Source: Lonepinella koalarum (lineage in GTDB: Bacteria > Pseudomonadota > Gammaproteobacteria > Enterobacterales > Pasteurellaceae). Taken from it: a DNA stretch of 64,000 nucleotides. This document shows, piece by piece, positions 19,773 through 30,250 of this stretch. Made by a program: the position numbers and the translations under genes. The notes under the pieces are model-generated. The model saw only the letters and a list, made by a program, of their open reading frames with translations, did not search any database and was not told the origin of the DNA. The stretch is taken from assembly GCF_004565475.1 (NCBI RefSeq), contig NZ_SRHX01000002.1, positions 62,001-126,000 of the forward strand, written 5' to 3'. Numbering within the stretch: the first letter of the stretch is position 1; the number at the start of each line of letters is the position of its first letter.

Positions 19773-22700
19773 TTACTGAGCTAGCGCACCTAATTCATTC
19801 ACAGTACGGCGTTTATGCCCTAATAAGGCATTAACATCATTGGCTTTCGGTTTCACTAACACAAATTGCGAAACATATTGTTCCCAGTTAGCCAAAATAC
19901 GTTCACCAATACCGCTATGGGTTAATTCCACATGGCGAGAAATTAAGCCTCGTAAATGCTCTTGATGGGTTGGTAAATCCACAATGTTTAAACCCTCTAC
20001 TAATTCAGGGTTAATCCGTTGTTTAAAACCACCATCTGTATCAAGTACATAAGCGAATCCACCGGTCATGCCGGCACCAAAGTTAATCCCCGTTTTGCCT
20101 AACACGGTGACGATACCGCCAGTCATATATTCACAACCGTTATCGCCGATACCCTCAACCACTGCGGATGCACCAGAGTTACGCACCGCAAAACGTTCGC
20201 CCGCACGTCCTGATGCAAATAATTCACCGCCAGTGGCACCATATAAACAAGTGTTGCCCGCAATGGTGGCATCTTCTGCCTTGAATGAAACACCTGCGTG
20301 CGGTTTGATCACAATACGACCGCCAGCCATCCCTTTACCCACATAGTCGTTAGTATCACCTGTTAAGGTTAGATTCACGCCACCTGCCAGCCATACCCCT
20401 AAACTTTGTCCAGCAGTACCCGTTAAATTAATATTAAATTCTTGCAATGGATTACCACGATTGCCGTAACGTGCTGCCAAAATACCAGAAAGCGTTGCAC
20501 CAATAGAACGATCTAGGTTGCTCACGTCAAAATTCATTTCACTATTCAAGCCACTTTCTAACGCCTCTTGCGCTTGTTCTACAATCGCTTTGTTTAACAA
20601 ACCTTTGTCAAATGGTGGATTGTGTTGCGTACAATATCTTGCACTGCCAGCTGGCACTTGTGGCGAATAGAGTAATTTAGTTAAATCTAAACCACGTTGT
20701 TTACCCGTATGACCATCAATAATTTCCAATAAATCGGTGCGACCGATTAAGTCGGTGAGTTTTTCTACGCCTAATTGGGCTAAAATCTCACGGACATCTT
20801 GTGCAATAAATTTAAAGTAATTCATGGCTTTTTCTGGCAAGCCAGTATAATGTTTACTGCGTAAGGTTTCGTCTTGCGTCGCAATACCTGTGGCACAGTT
20901 ATTTAAGTGACAAATACGCAAGTATTTACAACCTAATGCCACCATTGGACCTGTACCGAAACCAAAACTTTCTGCCCCTAAAATGGCAGCTTTAACAATA
21001 TCTAAACCTGTTTTTAAACCGCCATCCACTTGCAATCGCACTTTATGTCGCAAATTATTTTCCACTAACGCCTGTTGTGCTTCGGCTAAACCCAATTCCC
21101 ACGGCGAACCTGCGTATTTAACGCTAGATAATGGACTTGCCCCCGTACCGCCGTCATAACCTGCAATGGTGATCAAATCGGCATAGGCTTTGGCTACACC
21201 AGTGGCAATTGTTCCCACACCCGGTAAAGACACCAATTTCACTGAAATTAACGCTTTCGGGTTAATTTGTTTGAGATCGAAAATTAATTGAGCCAAATCT
21301 TCAATGGAATAAATATCATGATGTGGCGGTGGTGAAATCAAGGTTGACCCCGGTACTGCATAGCGTAATTGTGCAATATAAGGGGTGACTTTATCCCCCG
21401 GTAATTGACCACCTTCACCCGGTTTTGCCCCTTGTGCCACTTTAATTTGAATCACTTCTGCACTCATTAAATAAGCGGGAGTGACACCGAAACGACCTGA
21501 TGCCACCTGCTTGATTTTAGACACTTTTTCCGTGCCATAGCGTTTCGGATCTTCACCGCCCTCACCTGAATTTGAATAACCGCCTAAACGGTTCATTGCG
21601 GTGGCTAAGGCTTCGTGTGCTTCTGGACTTAATGCCCCAATAGACATAGCGGCACTGTCAAAACGTTTATATAGATTTTCTGCAGGCTCAACTTGTGCTA
21701 TATCAATCGCATTACGTTGCTCTGTTTTGAGCTTTAACATATCACGAATGGTCGCCACAGGACGATGATTCACCGCATCACGATAGGCTTTGTATTGCTC
21801 ATAATCACCGCTATTGACGGCTTTTTGTAAGTTCACCACCACATCTGGATTATAGGCGTGATATTCCCCTTGCGGTTTGAATTTCAAGAATCCGCCCATA
21901 TCCAGCTCTTGACTTGGTCGCCATGCGCGTTTACGTAATTGACTAAGTTGCTGGTCAAAATCCGCAAAGCTGGCACCCTCAATTCGGCTAGTAATCCCCG
22001 GGAAACAAAGATCGGTAATTTCTGAACCCATTCCTACTAACTCAAATAATCTGGCACAACGATAAGATGAAATGGTAGAAATCCCCATTTTCGACATAAT
22101 TTTGTACAAGCCTTTTTCAATTCCATAACGGAAATTTGCTGTCACTTCACGCAAGGATTTTTTGATTGCTCCCACTTTAATCATGTGTCCTAAAGTTTCA
22201 TAGGCAAGGTACGGATAAATCGCGGTTGCACCCAAACCAATTAATACCGCAAAATGATGTGGGTTACGAGCCTCAGCAGTTTCCACTAAAATATTAGTAT
22301 CACAACGTAAATTAGCCATTACCAGTTGATGTTGTAAAGCACCTACGGATAAGGCGGATGGAATTGGTTGACGATCTTTGGCAATATTGCGATCCGATAC
22401 GATCAATAAAACGACATCATTTTTCACCGCAGTTTTGGCTTCTTCGCATAAATTTTCAATGGCTTGTTTTAAGCTTATTTCAGCTGGATTATAGGTCGCA
22501 TCTAAAATATGGTGTTTATAGTATTCTTTCGGTAAATTCAGAATTTGCTGCATATCCGAATACACTAAGATTGGCGATTTAAAGCTAACACGATTACTCA
22601 TACCCTCTGCTTCAAAGAATACGCTCATTTCACGCCCAATACTGGTGGTTAAACTCATTACGTGAGCCTCACGTAGTGGGTCAATAGGTGGATTAGTGAC

Positions 22701-24239
22701 TTGAGCGAAATACTGTCGGAAATAGTCAAACAGCACACGTGGACGTTCAGATAGTACCGCAAATGGTGTATCATCTCCCATGGAGCCGACCGCTTCTTGA
22801 CCATTTTCACCAAGAATACGTACTATATTTTCAATTTCTTCCGCATCGTATAGGAATTGTTTTTGATAAACGGCCAATTCTTGCTCGGTTAAGCTTGCCT
22901 CACCAATTTTATTGTCTGGCACGTCGCTAAACGGTACCAAGCGTTTTACATTTTTATCTAACCATTGACGATATGGATGTCTTGCACGCACTTCGTTATC
23001 AATTTCATTAGAATGGACTAAACGCCCTTTTTCGGTATCAATAACTAATAATTGCCCCGGTCCAACACGACCTTTTTCTACCACTTCATCAGGCGCATAA
23101 TCCCAAATCCCTACTTCGGAGGCAATGGTAATTAAGCGATCTTCGGTAATCACATAACGGGCTGGGCGTAACCCATTACGATCAAGGTTACAGGCGGCGT
23201 AACGTCCATCTGATAATACGATCCCTGCTGGACCGTCCCAAGGTTCCATATGCATTGAGTTAAAATCATAGAAAGCACGTAAATCGTCGGTCATATCTGG
23301 GTTGTGCTGCCATGCTGGTGGAACAAGCAAACGCATGGCACGGAATAAGTCCATTCCACCACAGACAAACAACTCCAACATATTATCTAGTGAACTGGAA
23401 TCCGAACCACTTTCATTGACGAACGGTGCGGCAGTTTGTAAATCCGGAATTAATGGCGTGCGATATTTATAACTTCTTGCTCTCGCCCAAGCACGGTTAC
23501 CTGAAATGGTATTAATCTCACCATTATGGGCTAAATAGCGGAACGGTTGAGCCAATTTCCAACGAGGTTGGGTATTGGTGGAAAAACGTTGGTGAAACAA
23601 ACAAATGGCAGATTGCATGCGTAGATCGGCTAAATCTGTATAGAATTTAGGCAAATCTTTCGGCATACACAAACCTTTATAAATCACGGTTTGATTGGAA
23701 AAACTACAAATATAAAAATCATTATGCTCAATGCGTTTTTCAATACGGCGACGAACAACGAATAAACGACGTTGTAAATCCTGCACACGCCAGCCGCTCG
23801 GGGCATTAATAAACACCTGTTTAATCGCTGGCATATCCGCTAAAGCGATAGAACCTAAAACTGATGGATTAGTTGGCACATCACGCCACGCCGCAATGCC
23901 TAGAGTTTCTTCAGTCAGCTCTTGGTTAATAATATCAATAAATTCGGCAATTAATTTTTCATCTTGGGGTAGAAAAATTTGACCAACGGCAAAGTTTTTG
24001 GCGAGTGAGAAACCGTTTTCCGTTGCCACATTGCGAAAAAAAGTTTCTGGCATTTGAATAGATAAACCGCAGCCATCGCCAGTTTTACCATCTGATAAGA
24101 TAGCCCCACGATGTTGCATTCGAGATAAGCCTAAAATGGCATTACGTACGACTTTATGACTCTGCACACCGTCAATATTGGCGATCAGTCCAAAGCCGCA
24201 GTTTTCACGCACTTCACTGCGATCATATAGCGTTGTCAT
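19773..24239 (-). CDS. gltB: Glutamate synthase large (alpha) subunit
   Basis: 1488 residues from the ATG at 24239, chosen because AGGA lies 8 bases before it; a TTG five codons upstream is less likely. The class II glutaminase domain begins NCGFGLIANIDG with the catalytic Cys, then the FMN-binding synthase domain (GEGGEDPKRYGTEKVSKIKQ region) with CKYLRICHLNNCATG cysteines for a 3Fe-4S cluster, and a C-terminal Gly-rich beta-helix (GAGMTGGFAYV). Makes two glutamates from glutamine and 2-oxoglutarate. With glnA gives the GS-GOGAT route. Full length and undamaged. Confidence 0.97.
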   Translation of the reverse strand: MTTLYDRSEVRENCGFGLIANIDGVQSHKVVRNAILGLSRMQHRGAILSDGKTGDGCGLSIQMPETFFRNVATENGFSLAKNFAVGQIFLPQDEKLIAEFIDIINQELTEETLGIAAWRDVPTNPSVLGSIALADMPAIKQVFINAPSGWRVQDLQRRLFVVRRRIEKRIEHNDFYICSFSNQTVIYKGLCMPKDLPKFYTDLADLRMQSAICLFHQRFSTNTQPRWKLAQPFRYLAHNGEINTISGNRAWARARSYKYRTPLIPDLQTAAPFVNESGSDSSSLDNMLELFVCGGMDLFRAMRLLVPPAWQHNPDMTDDLRAFYDFNSMHMEPWDGPAGIVLSDGRYAACNLDRNGLRPARYVITEDRLITIASEVGIWDYAPDEVVEKGRVGPGQLLVIDTEKGRLVHSNEIDNEVRARHPYRQWLDKNVKRLVPFSDVPDNKIGEASLTEQELAVYQKQFLYDAEEIENIVRILGENGQEAVGSMGDDTPFAVLSERPRVLFDYFRQYFAQVTNPPIDPLREAHVMSLTTSIGREMSVFFEAEGMSNRVSFKSPILVYSDMQQILNLPKEYYKHHILDATYNPAEISLKQAIENLCEEAKTAVKNDVVLLIVSDRNIAKDRQPIPSALSVGALQHQLVMANLRCDTNILVETAEARNPHHFAVLIGLGATAIYPYLAYETLGHMIKVGAIKKSLREVTANFRYGIEKGLYKIMSKMGISTISSYRCARLFELVGMGSEITDLCFPGITSRIEGASFADFDQQLSQLRKRAWRPSQELDMGGFLKFKPQGEYHAYNPDVVVNLQKAVNSGDYEQYKAYRDAVNHRPVATIRDMLKLKTEQRNAIDIAQVEPAENLYKRFDSAAMSIGALSPEAHEALATAMNRLGGYSNSGEGGEDPKRYGTEKVSKIKQVASGRFGVTPAYLMSAEVIQIKVAQGAKPGEGGQLPGDKVTPYIAQLRYAVPGSTLISPPPHHDIYSIEDLAQLIFDLKQINPKALISVKLVSLPGVGTIATGVAKAYADLITIAGYDGGTGASPLSSVKYAGSPWELGLAEAQQALVENNLRHKVRLQVDGGLKTGLDIVKAAILGAESFGFGTGPMVALGCKYLRICHLNNCATGIATQDETLRSKHYTGLPEKAMNYFKFIAQDVREILAQLGVEKLTDLIGRTDLLEIIDGHTGKQRGLDLTKLLYSPQVPAGSARYCTQHNPPFDKGLLNKAIVEQAQEALESGLNSEMNFDVSNLDRSIGATLSGILAARYGNRGNPLQEFNINLTGTAGQSLGVWLAGGVNLTLTGDTNDYVGKGMAGGRIVIKPHAGVSFKAEDATIAGNTCLYGATGGELFASGRAGERFAVRNSGASAVVEGIGDNGCEYMTGGIVTVLGKTGINFGAGMTGGFAYVLDTDGGFKQRINPELVEGLNIVDLPTHQEHLRGLISRHVELTHSGIGERILANWEQYVSQFVLVKPKANDVNALLGHKRRTVNELGALAQ

Positions 24240-24383
24240 AGTTGTTTCCTGCAAGTAGAGTAAAAGTATAAATATGTAAAATCGTTTTAGCTAAAAAGAA
24301 CAGTGGATTATACTGCGCTTGTCAGCATTGTTAATAAAATCACGATATAATATATCGTATTTTAAGGTAATGACGAAAGTAAA

Positions 24384-25967
24384 TTATTTACCACTATCGC
24401 CGTAGTTGCCTAATACACGCGCACTTGGATCATTGACGTTACAACCTTCCCACGCTTTGTTCGGCATCCAGAAGTCTTTAATCCAAGCCGCTTGGTTCGG
24501 GTAGAACTGCTCAAAAATATCACGATAAAGCAGCGATTCTTTGGTGAACGGCGTAGCATAAGGATATTTATGTCGTGCATTTTCTACATCTTCGTTAGAA
24601 TAACGGCTTTCCGCAAAGGCTTTTAAATGATCTACCATTGAATGTCCCACCGCATCACTAAATGCCGCTTTTTCACGATATAAAATGCTATCAGGTAAAT
24701 AACCTTGCCCTTCAAAGGCTTTACGCAATAAATATTTACCTTTGTTATAAATATTGATTTTACGTTCAGGGTTAATGCTCATCGCATAATCTACAAAATC
24801 TGTATCTGCAAAAGGCACACGAGCTTCTAACGAGTTTGCCGCTAAACAACGATCCGCACGCAACACGTCATACATATAAAGCTCACGAATCCGCTTTTGT
24901 GCTTCCGCTTGGAACGCCGCTGGGCTAGGGGCGAAATCGGTGTATTTATAACCAAAAATTTCATCGCTCACTTCACCGGTTAATAGCACTTTCAAATCGG
25001 TATTTTCCCGAATGTGTTTACAGACTAAATACATGCCGATACTGGCACGAATAGTGGTAATATCCCAAGTTTCTAAATGCCAGATCACGTTTTCCAATGC
25101 AGCTAAGACATCTTCTTTAGTCATAATCACTTCGGTATGTTCCGTGCCTAAGAAATCCGCCACTTCTTTGGCGTATTTCAAATCAATCGGATCAGTTTCC
25201 ATCCCCACCGCAAAGGTTTTAATCGGTTTCGCCGAATGTTTTTGTGCAATAGAGCAAACTAACGAAGAATCCAAGCCTCCGCTTAATAAAAAGCCCAATG
25301 GTGCATCCGCATTTAAACGTTTAATCACAGCGGTTTCTAATTTTTCGTGTAAATTTTTTGCGATGGTATCCACATCGTGATCTACCATGACTTTGGGATC
25401 CGCAATATCGTTATAACAAACAAATTCACCGTTGCGATAATAATGTCCCGGCGGAAATGGCATCACATCACGGCAAAAAGAAACCAAGGCTTTGGCTTCA
25501 GAAGCAAAAGCAATACCGCCTGTTTGTTGGTGATAACCATAGAACATTGGTCGAATTCCGATGGGATCACGTCCCGCAAAAATTTCGCCAGTGTTGCTAT
25601 CAACTAACACCAAAGCAAATTCCGCATCTAACATTTTCATCATCACATCAATGCCAACACGTTGATATAATGGAATTAATACTTCACAATCACTACCAGA
25701 ATGGAATGGATAAGTGCTTTCTAACATCGCTTTCAATTCAGCATAGTTATACACTTCACCGTTACAGATCAATTCAACACCATTATGTTTAAAAGGTTGA
25801 TTACCGTTATTGGTTAAATCCATAATTGACAAACGATGAAACCCCCAAATTCCAGTAGGTTCAATAGTTAAACTTTGATTGTCTGGTCCGCGATGAAAAA
25901 TATTGTCATAACCACGCTTAAACGCATCATCAATGCTTCCCGAAGAAGAAAAAATAAATCCACACAT
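24384..25967 (-). CDS. asnB: Asparagine synthetase B (glutamine-hydrolysing)
   Basis: 527 residues. N-terminal MCGFIF puts the catalytic Cys at position 2; the glutaminase domain continues through HRGPDNQ and CNGEVYNY. The synthetase domain has the PP-loop LLSGGLDSSLV. Converts aspartate, ATP and glutamine to asparagine. The N-terminal sequence differs from E. coli AsnB (MCSIFG) and the protein is somewhat shorter. It is transcribed toward gltB but separated by about 145 bp with its own likely promoter. Divergent from gdhA. Confidence 0.93.
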   Translation of the reverse strand: MCGFIFSSSGSIDDAFKRGYDNIFHRGPDNQSLTIEPTGIWGFHRLSIMDLTNNGNQPFKHNGVELICNGEVYNYAELKAMLESTYPFHSGSDCEVLIPLYQRVGIDVMMKMLDAEFALVLVDSNTGEIFAGRDPIGIRPMFYGYHQQTGGIAFASEAKALVSFCRDVMPFPPGHYYRNGEFVCYNDIADPKVMVDHDVDTIAKNLHEKLETAVIKRLNADAPLGFLLSGGLDSSLVCSIAQKHSAKPIKTFAVGMETDPIDLKYAKEVADFLGTEHTEVIMTKEDVLAALENVIWHLETWDITTIRASIGMYLVCKHIRENTDLKVLLTGEVSDEIFGYKYTDFAPSPAAFQAEAQKRIRELYMYDVLRADRCLAANSLEARVPFADTDFVDYAMSINPERKINIYNKGKYLLRKAFEGQGYLPDSILYREKAAFSDAVGHSMVDHLKAFAESRYSNEDVENARHKYPYATPFTKESLLYRDIFEQFYPNQAAWIKDFWMPNKAWEGCNVNDPSARVLGNYGDSGK

Positions 25968-26418
25968 AAAAAATCCTTATTTTTAATATAAAAAAGTGTT
26001 GTGAGTAAAATAGGGTGTCGTAAAGTAGAAATTAACGTAATATTGATTTTAGATCTAAAATTACTTTATGCAAAAATTTTATATTGTGAATATAAATTTA
26101 AATTAATTTTGTTAAATAAAATTTAATATATAAGGCATTTTTATAAAAATTATCTAATTTAATTTTGGGTTTTCTTGATTTTTCTGTGTTTATTTACCTT
26201 TTTACAGTCAATCTTATACAGAAGAAGATGGTAATTGCTTTTTTTTAGAAAATATTTAATAAAACAATGAAATTATTAAATAACAACAATTCTTATTTAT
26301 ATTTATAGCAAAAATATCATAAAAAGATTGTTTTATGCTCAATTTTTTTGCATATTCTATTCAGTCTGATAGACAAACAAAATAATTACAAACATTATTT
26401 ATTTAAAAAGGAAACATT
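25968..26418. other. Divergent promoter region between asnB and gdhA
   Basis: 451 bp, strongly AT-rich with many A and T tracts, no gene and no uptake signal. It should hold both promoters. I see no operator that I can assign with confidence; the AT tracts would suit Lrp- or H-NS-type binding, which is only a suggestion. Confidence 0.5.
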
Positions 26419-27768
26419 ATGTCAAACACAGTAAACTCATTAGAAGACTTTTTAGCTTACGTTGCACAGCGTGACGGTCATCAACCTGAATTTTTACAAG
26501 CAGTGCGTGAGGTATTTACCTCTATTTGGTCTTTTATTGAAAAAAATCCAAAATACCGTTCACAAGCGTTATTAGAACGTTTAGTTGAACCTGAACGTGC
26601 ATTCCAATTTCGTGTGGCATGGACAGATGACAAAGGTCAAACCCAAGTCAACCGTGCTTTCCGTGTGCAGTTCAATAGTGCGATTGGTCCATTTAAAGGC
26701 GGTATGCGTTTTCACCCGTCAGTTAACTTATCTATCCTAAAATTCTTAGGTTTTGAACAAATCTTCAAAAATGCCTTAACCACCTTGCCAATGGGCGGGG
26801 CGAAAGGTGGTTCCGACTTCGATCCAAAAGGTAAATCTGATGCGGAAGTGATGCGTTTCTGCCAAGCATTAATTGCAGAATTATATCGTCATATTGGTCC
26901 AGATACTGATGTGCCAGCAGGCGACATTGGTGTAGGTGGTCGTGAAGTGGGCTATCTTGCTGGTTATATGAAAAAATTATCTAACCAAGCTGCTTGTGTA
27001 TTCACAGGTCGTGGGCTTTCCTTTGGTGGGAGCTTAATTCGCCCTGAAGCCACAGGTTATGGCTTAGTTTATTTTGCACAAGCCATGTTAGCGGAAAAAG
27101 GTCAATCTTTCCAAGGTAAAACCGTTTCAGTTTCAGGTTCAGGTAATGTTGCGCAATATGCGATTGAAAAAGCGTTACAACTTGGTGCAAAAGTGGTTAC
27201 CTGTTCAGATTCATCGGGCTATGTTTATGATAAAGACGGTTTCACCGCAGAAAAATTAGCGGCCTTAATCGAAATTAAAGAAGTGAAACGTGGTCGTGTG
27301 AAAGATTATGCAGAACAATTCGGCTTAGAATATCATGCGGATGAACGTCCTTGGGATGTAAAAGTCGATATTGCGTTACCTTGTGCAACTCAAAATGAAA
27401 TAGAATTAGCGGATGCACAAAAACTCATTGCCAATGGCGTACAATTAGTGGCTGAGGGTGCCAATATGCCAACCACCATTGAAGCGACCGATGCGTTTTT
27501 AGCGGCGGATGTATTATTTGGACCGGGTAAAGCGGCTAATGCCGGTGGGGTAGCAACGTCTGGTTTAGAGATGGCTCAAGGTTCACAACGTTTATACTGG
27601 AGCCGTGAAGAAGTGGATGCCAAATTACACAGTATTATGTTAGATATTCATGCCAACTGTAAAAAATATGGTTCAGGTGAGGGCAAAAATATTAACTATG
27701 TGGTGGGTGCAAACGTGGCTGGTTTTGTGAAAGTCGCTGATGCCATGTTGGCACAAGGTGTGTATTAA
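26419..27768 (+). CDS. gdhA: NADP-specific glutamate dehydrogenase
   Basis: 449 residues. Reversible amination of 2-oxoglutarate with ammonia and NADPH. The active-site motif LPMGGAKGGSDFDPKG and the nucleotide-binding VSVSGSGNVAQYA are intact; length equals the hexameric E. coli enzyme. AAGGAAA precedes the ATG. Gives a high-ammonium route alongside GS-GOGAT. Confidence 0.97.
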   Translation: MSNTVNSLEDFLAYVAQRDGHQPEFLQAVREVFTSIWSFIEKNPKYRSQALLERLVEPERAFQFRVAWTDDKGQTQVNRAFRVQFNSAIGPFKGGMRFHPSVNLSILKFLGFEQIFKNALTTLPMGGAKGGSDFDPKGKSDAEVMRFCQALIAELYRHIGPDTDVPAGDIGVGGREVGYLAGYMKKLSNQAACVFTGRGLSFGGSLIRPEATGYGLVYFAQAMLAEKGQSFQGKTVSVSGSGNVAQYAIEKALQLGAKVVTCSDSSGYVYDKDGFTAEKLAALIEIKEVKRGRVKDYAEQFGLEYHADERPWDVKVDIALPCATQNEIELADAQKLIANGVQLVAEGANMPTTIEATDAFLAADVLFGPGKAANAGGVATSGLEMAQGSQRLYWSREEVDAKLHSIMLDIHANCKKYGSGEGKNINYVVGANVAGFVKVADAMLAQGVY

Positions 27769-27793
27769 TTTTTTACTGCTTTGACTAAAATAG

Positions 27794-27828
27794 AATAGGG
27801 CGGATTGAATGGATTCGCCTTATTTTTT
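27794..27828 (+). terminator. Terminator of gdhA
   Basis: AATAGGGCGGAT (27794-27805) pairs with the complementary strand at 27813-27824 with two G-T pairs and a 7-base loop, followed by a run of six T residues. Confidence 0.75.
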
Positions 27829-27927
27829 GTTTTGCGGGCTTTGATCGTATCTAGTTTGATACTGCTTTATTTTTCCCAACAAAAACAGTATGCTATTAAG
27901 CTAATTTTTGCTTAAAGAAGTATCAAT

Positions 27928-30231
27928 ATGTTAAACCAACAAATCTCTCAAATTATCGCTGATGAACTCAATGTTCGTCCGCAACAAATTCTGGCTGCGA
28001 TTCAGTTAGTGGATGATGGCAATACCATTCCTTTTATTGCTCGCTATCGTAAAGAAGTCACAGGTGGCTTAGACGATACCCAGTTACGCCATTTTGAAAC
28101 CCGTTTAATTTATTTGCGTGAATTGGAAGATCGCCGTCAGACGATTCTGAAATCCATTGAAGAACAAGGCAAACTCACCGCTGAACTGCAACAAAAAATT
28201 CAACAAACCCAAAGCAAAACCGAACTCGAAGATCTCTATCTCCCTTACAAACCGAAACGCCGCACCAAAGGACAAATTGCCATTGAAGCAGGTCTTGAGC
28301 CGTTGGCGGATTTATTATGGTTGCAACCTCATCACGATCCCGATAGCACAGCAGAAACCTTTGTGAATGCCGAAAAAGGTGTGGCGGATAGTAAAGCGGC
28401 GTTAGACGGTGCGAAATATATTTTAATGGAACGCTTTGCCGAAGATGCACAATTATTGGCAAAAGTCCGTCAATATTTACAACAAAGTGCGGTGTTAATT
28501 TCCAAAGTTTTTGCGGGAAAAGAAACGGACGGGGCAAAATTCCAAGATTATTTCGATCATCAAGAACCGTTAAAAAATGTACCCTCACACCGTGCTTTAG
28601 CCATGTTGCGTGGACGTAATGAGGGTTTTCTGCAACTGAGTCTTAACGCCGATCCTGACGCAGCAGAAGGCAGTCGTTCAAGCTATTGTGAAGAAATTAT
28701 TCGTGAGCATTTGGGGGTGCGTTTTAATGCGCAACCTGCGGATAAATGGCGTGAGCAAGTGATTGCATGGACATGGAAAATTAAACTGGCGTTACATTTA
28801 GAAACGGAATTAATGGGGGCGTTACGTGAAAAAGCAGAACAGGAAGCGATTGATGTTTTTGCCCGAAATTTAACCGCACTTTTAATGGCAGCCCCTGCTG
28901 GAGCGAAAAATACCATGGGACTTGACCCAGGTTTACGCACGGGGGTGAAAGTCGCCGTGGTGGATAATACAGGAAAATTACTCGATACTGCCACGATTTA
29001 TCCACATACAGGGCAAACGGAAACCGCTTTGGTAACGTTGTTTAAATTGATTAAAACTCATCATGTCGAATTAATTGCGATTGGTAACGGGACGGCATCA
29101 CGTGAAACAGAACGTTTTGCCAAGGAAGTGATTAAACAAATTCCGCAAAATACACCGCAGATTGTGGTCGTCAGTGAAGCTGGGGCATCGGTTTATTCTG
29201 CTTCTGAACTGGCGGCACAAGAATTTCCGAATTTAGATGTATCTTTACGTGGAGCGGTATCCATAGCTCGCCGTTTGCAAGATCCGCTGGCGGAGCTAGT
29301 GAAAATTGAACCAAAAGCCATTGGGGTGGGGCAATATCAACATGATGTGAATCAATCCCAACTGGCTCGTAAACTTGATGCGGTGGTAGAAGACTGTGTC
29401 AATGCCGTCGGAGTGGATTTAAATACCGCTTCATCGGCTTTATTGGCTCGTGTCGCTGGCATGAGTAAAACGCTTGCCCAAAATATCGTGGCTTATCGTG
29501 ATGAGAACGGACGTTTTAACAGTCGCACTGAATTGAAAAAAGTCCCCCGTTTAGGACCAAAAGCCTTTGAGCAATGTGCAGGTTTTATGCGAATTAATCA
29601 GAGCAAAAATCCCCTTGATGCGTCAGGTGTTCATCCCGAAGCTTATGCGGTGGTGGAAAAAATTTTACAAGCCACAGAACAATCCATTCAAGAATTAATG
29701 GGTAATGCGTCGGCGATTCGTCAGCTTGAAGCAAAACAATTCACTGATGAACAATTTGGTTTGCCTACGGTAATGGATATTTTTAAAGAGCTAGAAAAAC
29801 CGGGACGCGATCCACGGGGTGAATTTAAAACAGCGACCTTTATGGACGGTGTGGAAGACATCACGGATTTGCAAGCGGGTATGATTTTAGAGGGAACCAT
29901 TACTAACGTGACCAATTTCGGAGCATTTGTGGATATTGGTGTGCATCAAGATGGCTTAGTACATATTTCATCGTTGGCGGATAAATTTGTTGAAGATCCC
30001 CATCAAGTAGTGAAAACGGGCGATGTGGTGAAAGTCAAAGTGCTGGAAGTGGACGTGGCGCGTAAACGGATTGCGTTAACTATGCGATTAGAGGAAAGTG
30101 CGGTGAAAAAAGAGCAAAAATTTGACCGCAGTTGTGAACGAAATTCATCACCCAAAGGGCGTCATGAACGGCATAATCAATCTTTTACCAACAATGCCTT
30201 TGCGGATGCGTTAAAAGGTTGGAAAAAATAA
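27928..30231 (+). CDS. tex: Tex family RNA-binding transcription accessory protein
   Basis: 767 residues. Helical N-terminal domain with [17 protein letters not shown], YqgF-like RNase H fold ([18 protein letters not shown]), helix-hairpin-helix region ([18 protein letters not shown] and [16 protein letters not shown]) and a C-terminal S1 domain ([26 protein letters not shown]). Cytosolic nucleic-acid binding protein linked to transcription and RNA decay. It contains three uptake signals. Ends 19 bp before the antiporter gene, which is probably cotranscribed. Confidence 0.95.
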   Translation: MLNQQISQIIADELNVRPQQILAAIQLVDDGNTIPFIARYRKEVTGGLDDTQLRHFETRLIYLRELEDRRQTILKSIEEQGKLTAELQQKIQQTQSKTELEDLYLPYKPKRRTKGQIAIEAGLEPLADLLWLQPHHDPDSTAETFVNAEKGVADSKAALDGAKYILMERFAEDAQLLAKVRQYLQQSAVLISKVFAGKETDGAKFQDYFDHQEPLKNVPSHRALAMLRGRNEGFLQLSLNADPDAAEGSRSSYCEEIIREHLGVRFNAQPADKWREQVIAWTWKIKLALHLETELMGALREKAEQEAIDVFARNLTALLMAAPAGAKNTMGLDPGLRTGVKVAVVDNTGKLLDTATIYPHTGQTETALVTLFKLIKTHHVELIAIGNGTASRETERFAKEVIKQIPQNTPQIVVVSEAGASVYSASELAAQEFPNLDVSLRGAVSIARRLQDPLAELVKIEPKAIGVGQYQHDVNQSQLARKLDAVVEDCVNAVGVDLNTASSALLARVAGMSKTLAQNIVAYRDENGRFNSRTELKKVPRLGPKAFEQCAGFMRINQSKNPLDASGVHPEAYAVVEKILQATEQSIQELMGNASAIRQLEAKQFTDEQFGLPTVMDIFKELEKPGRDPRGEFKTATFMDGVEDITDLQAGMILEGTITNVTNFGAFVDIGVHQDGLVHISSLADKFVEDPHQVVKTGDVVKVKVLEVDVARKRIALTMRLEESAVKKEQKFDRSCERNSSPKGRHERHNQSFTNNAFADALKGWKK

Positions 30232-30250
30232 TATTCTTTAAGGATTCCAT

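Noticed and set aside
25012-25380. 122-codon plus-strand frame inside asnB
   Set aside because: Antisense shadow of a conserved gene with no independent support.
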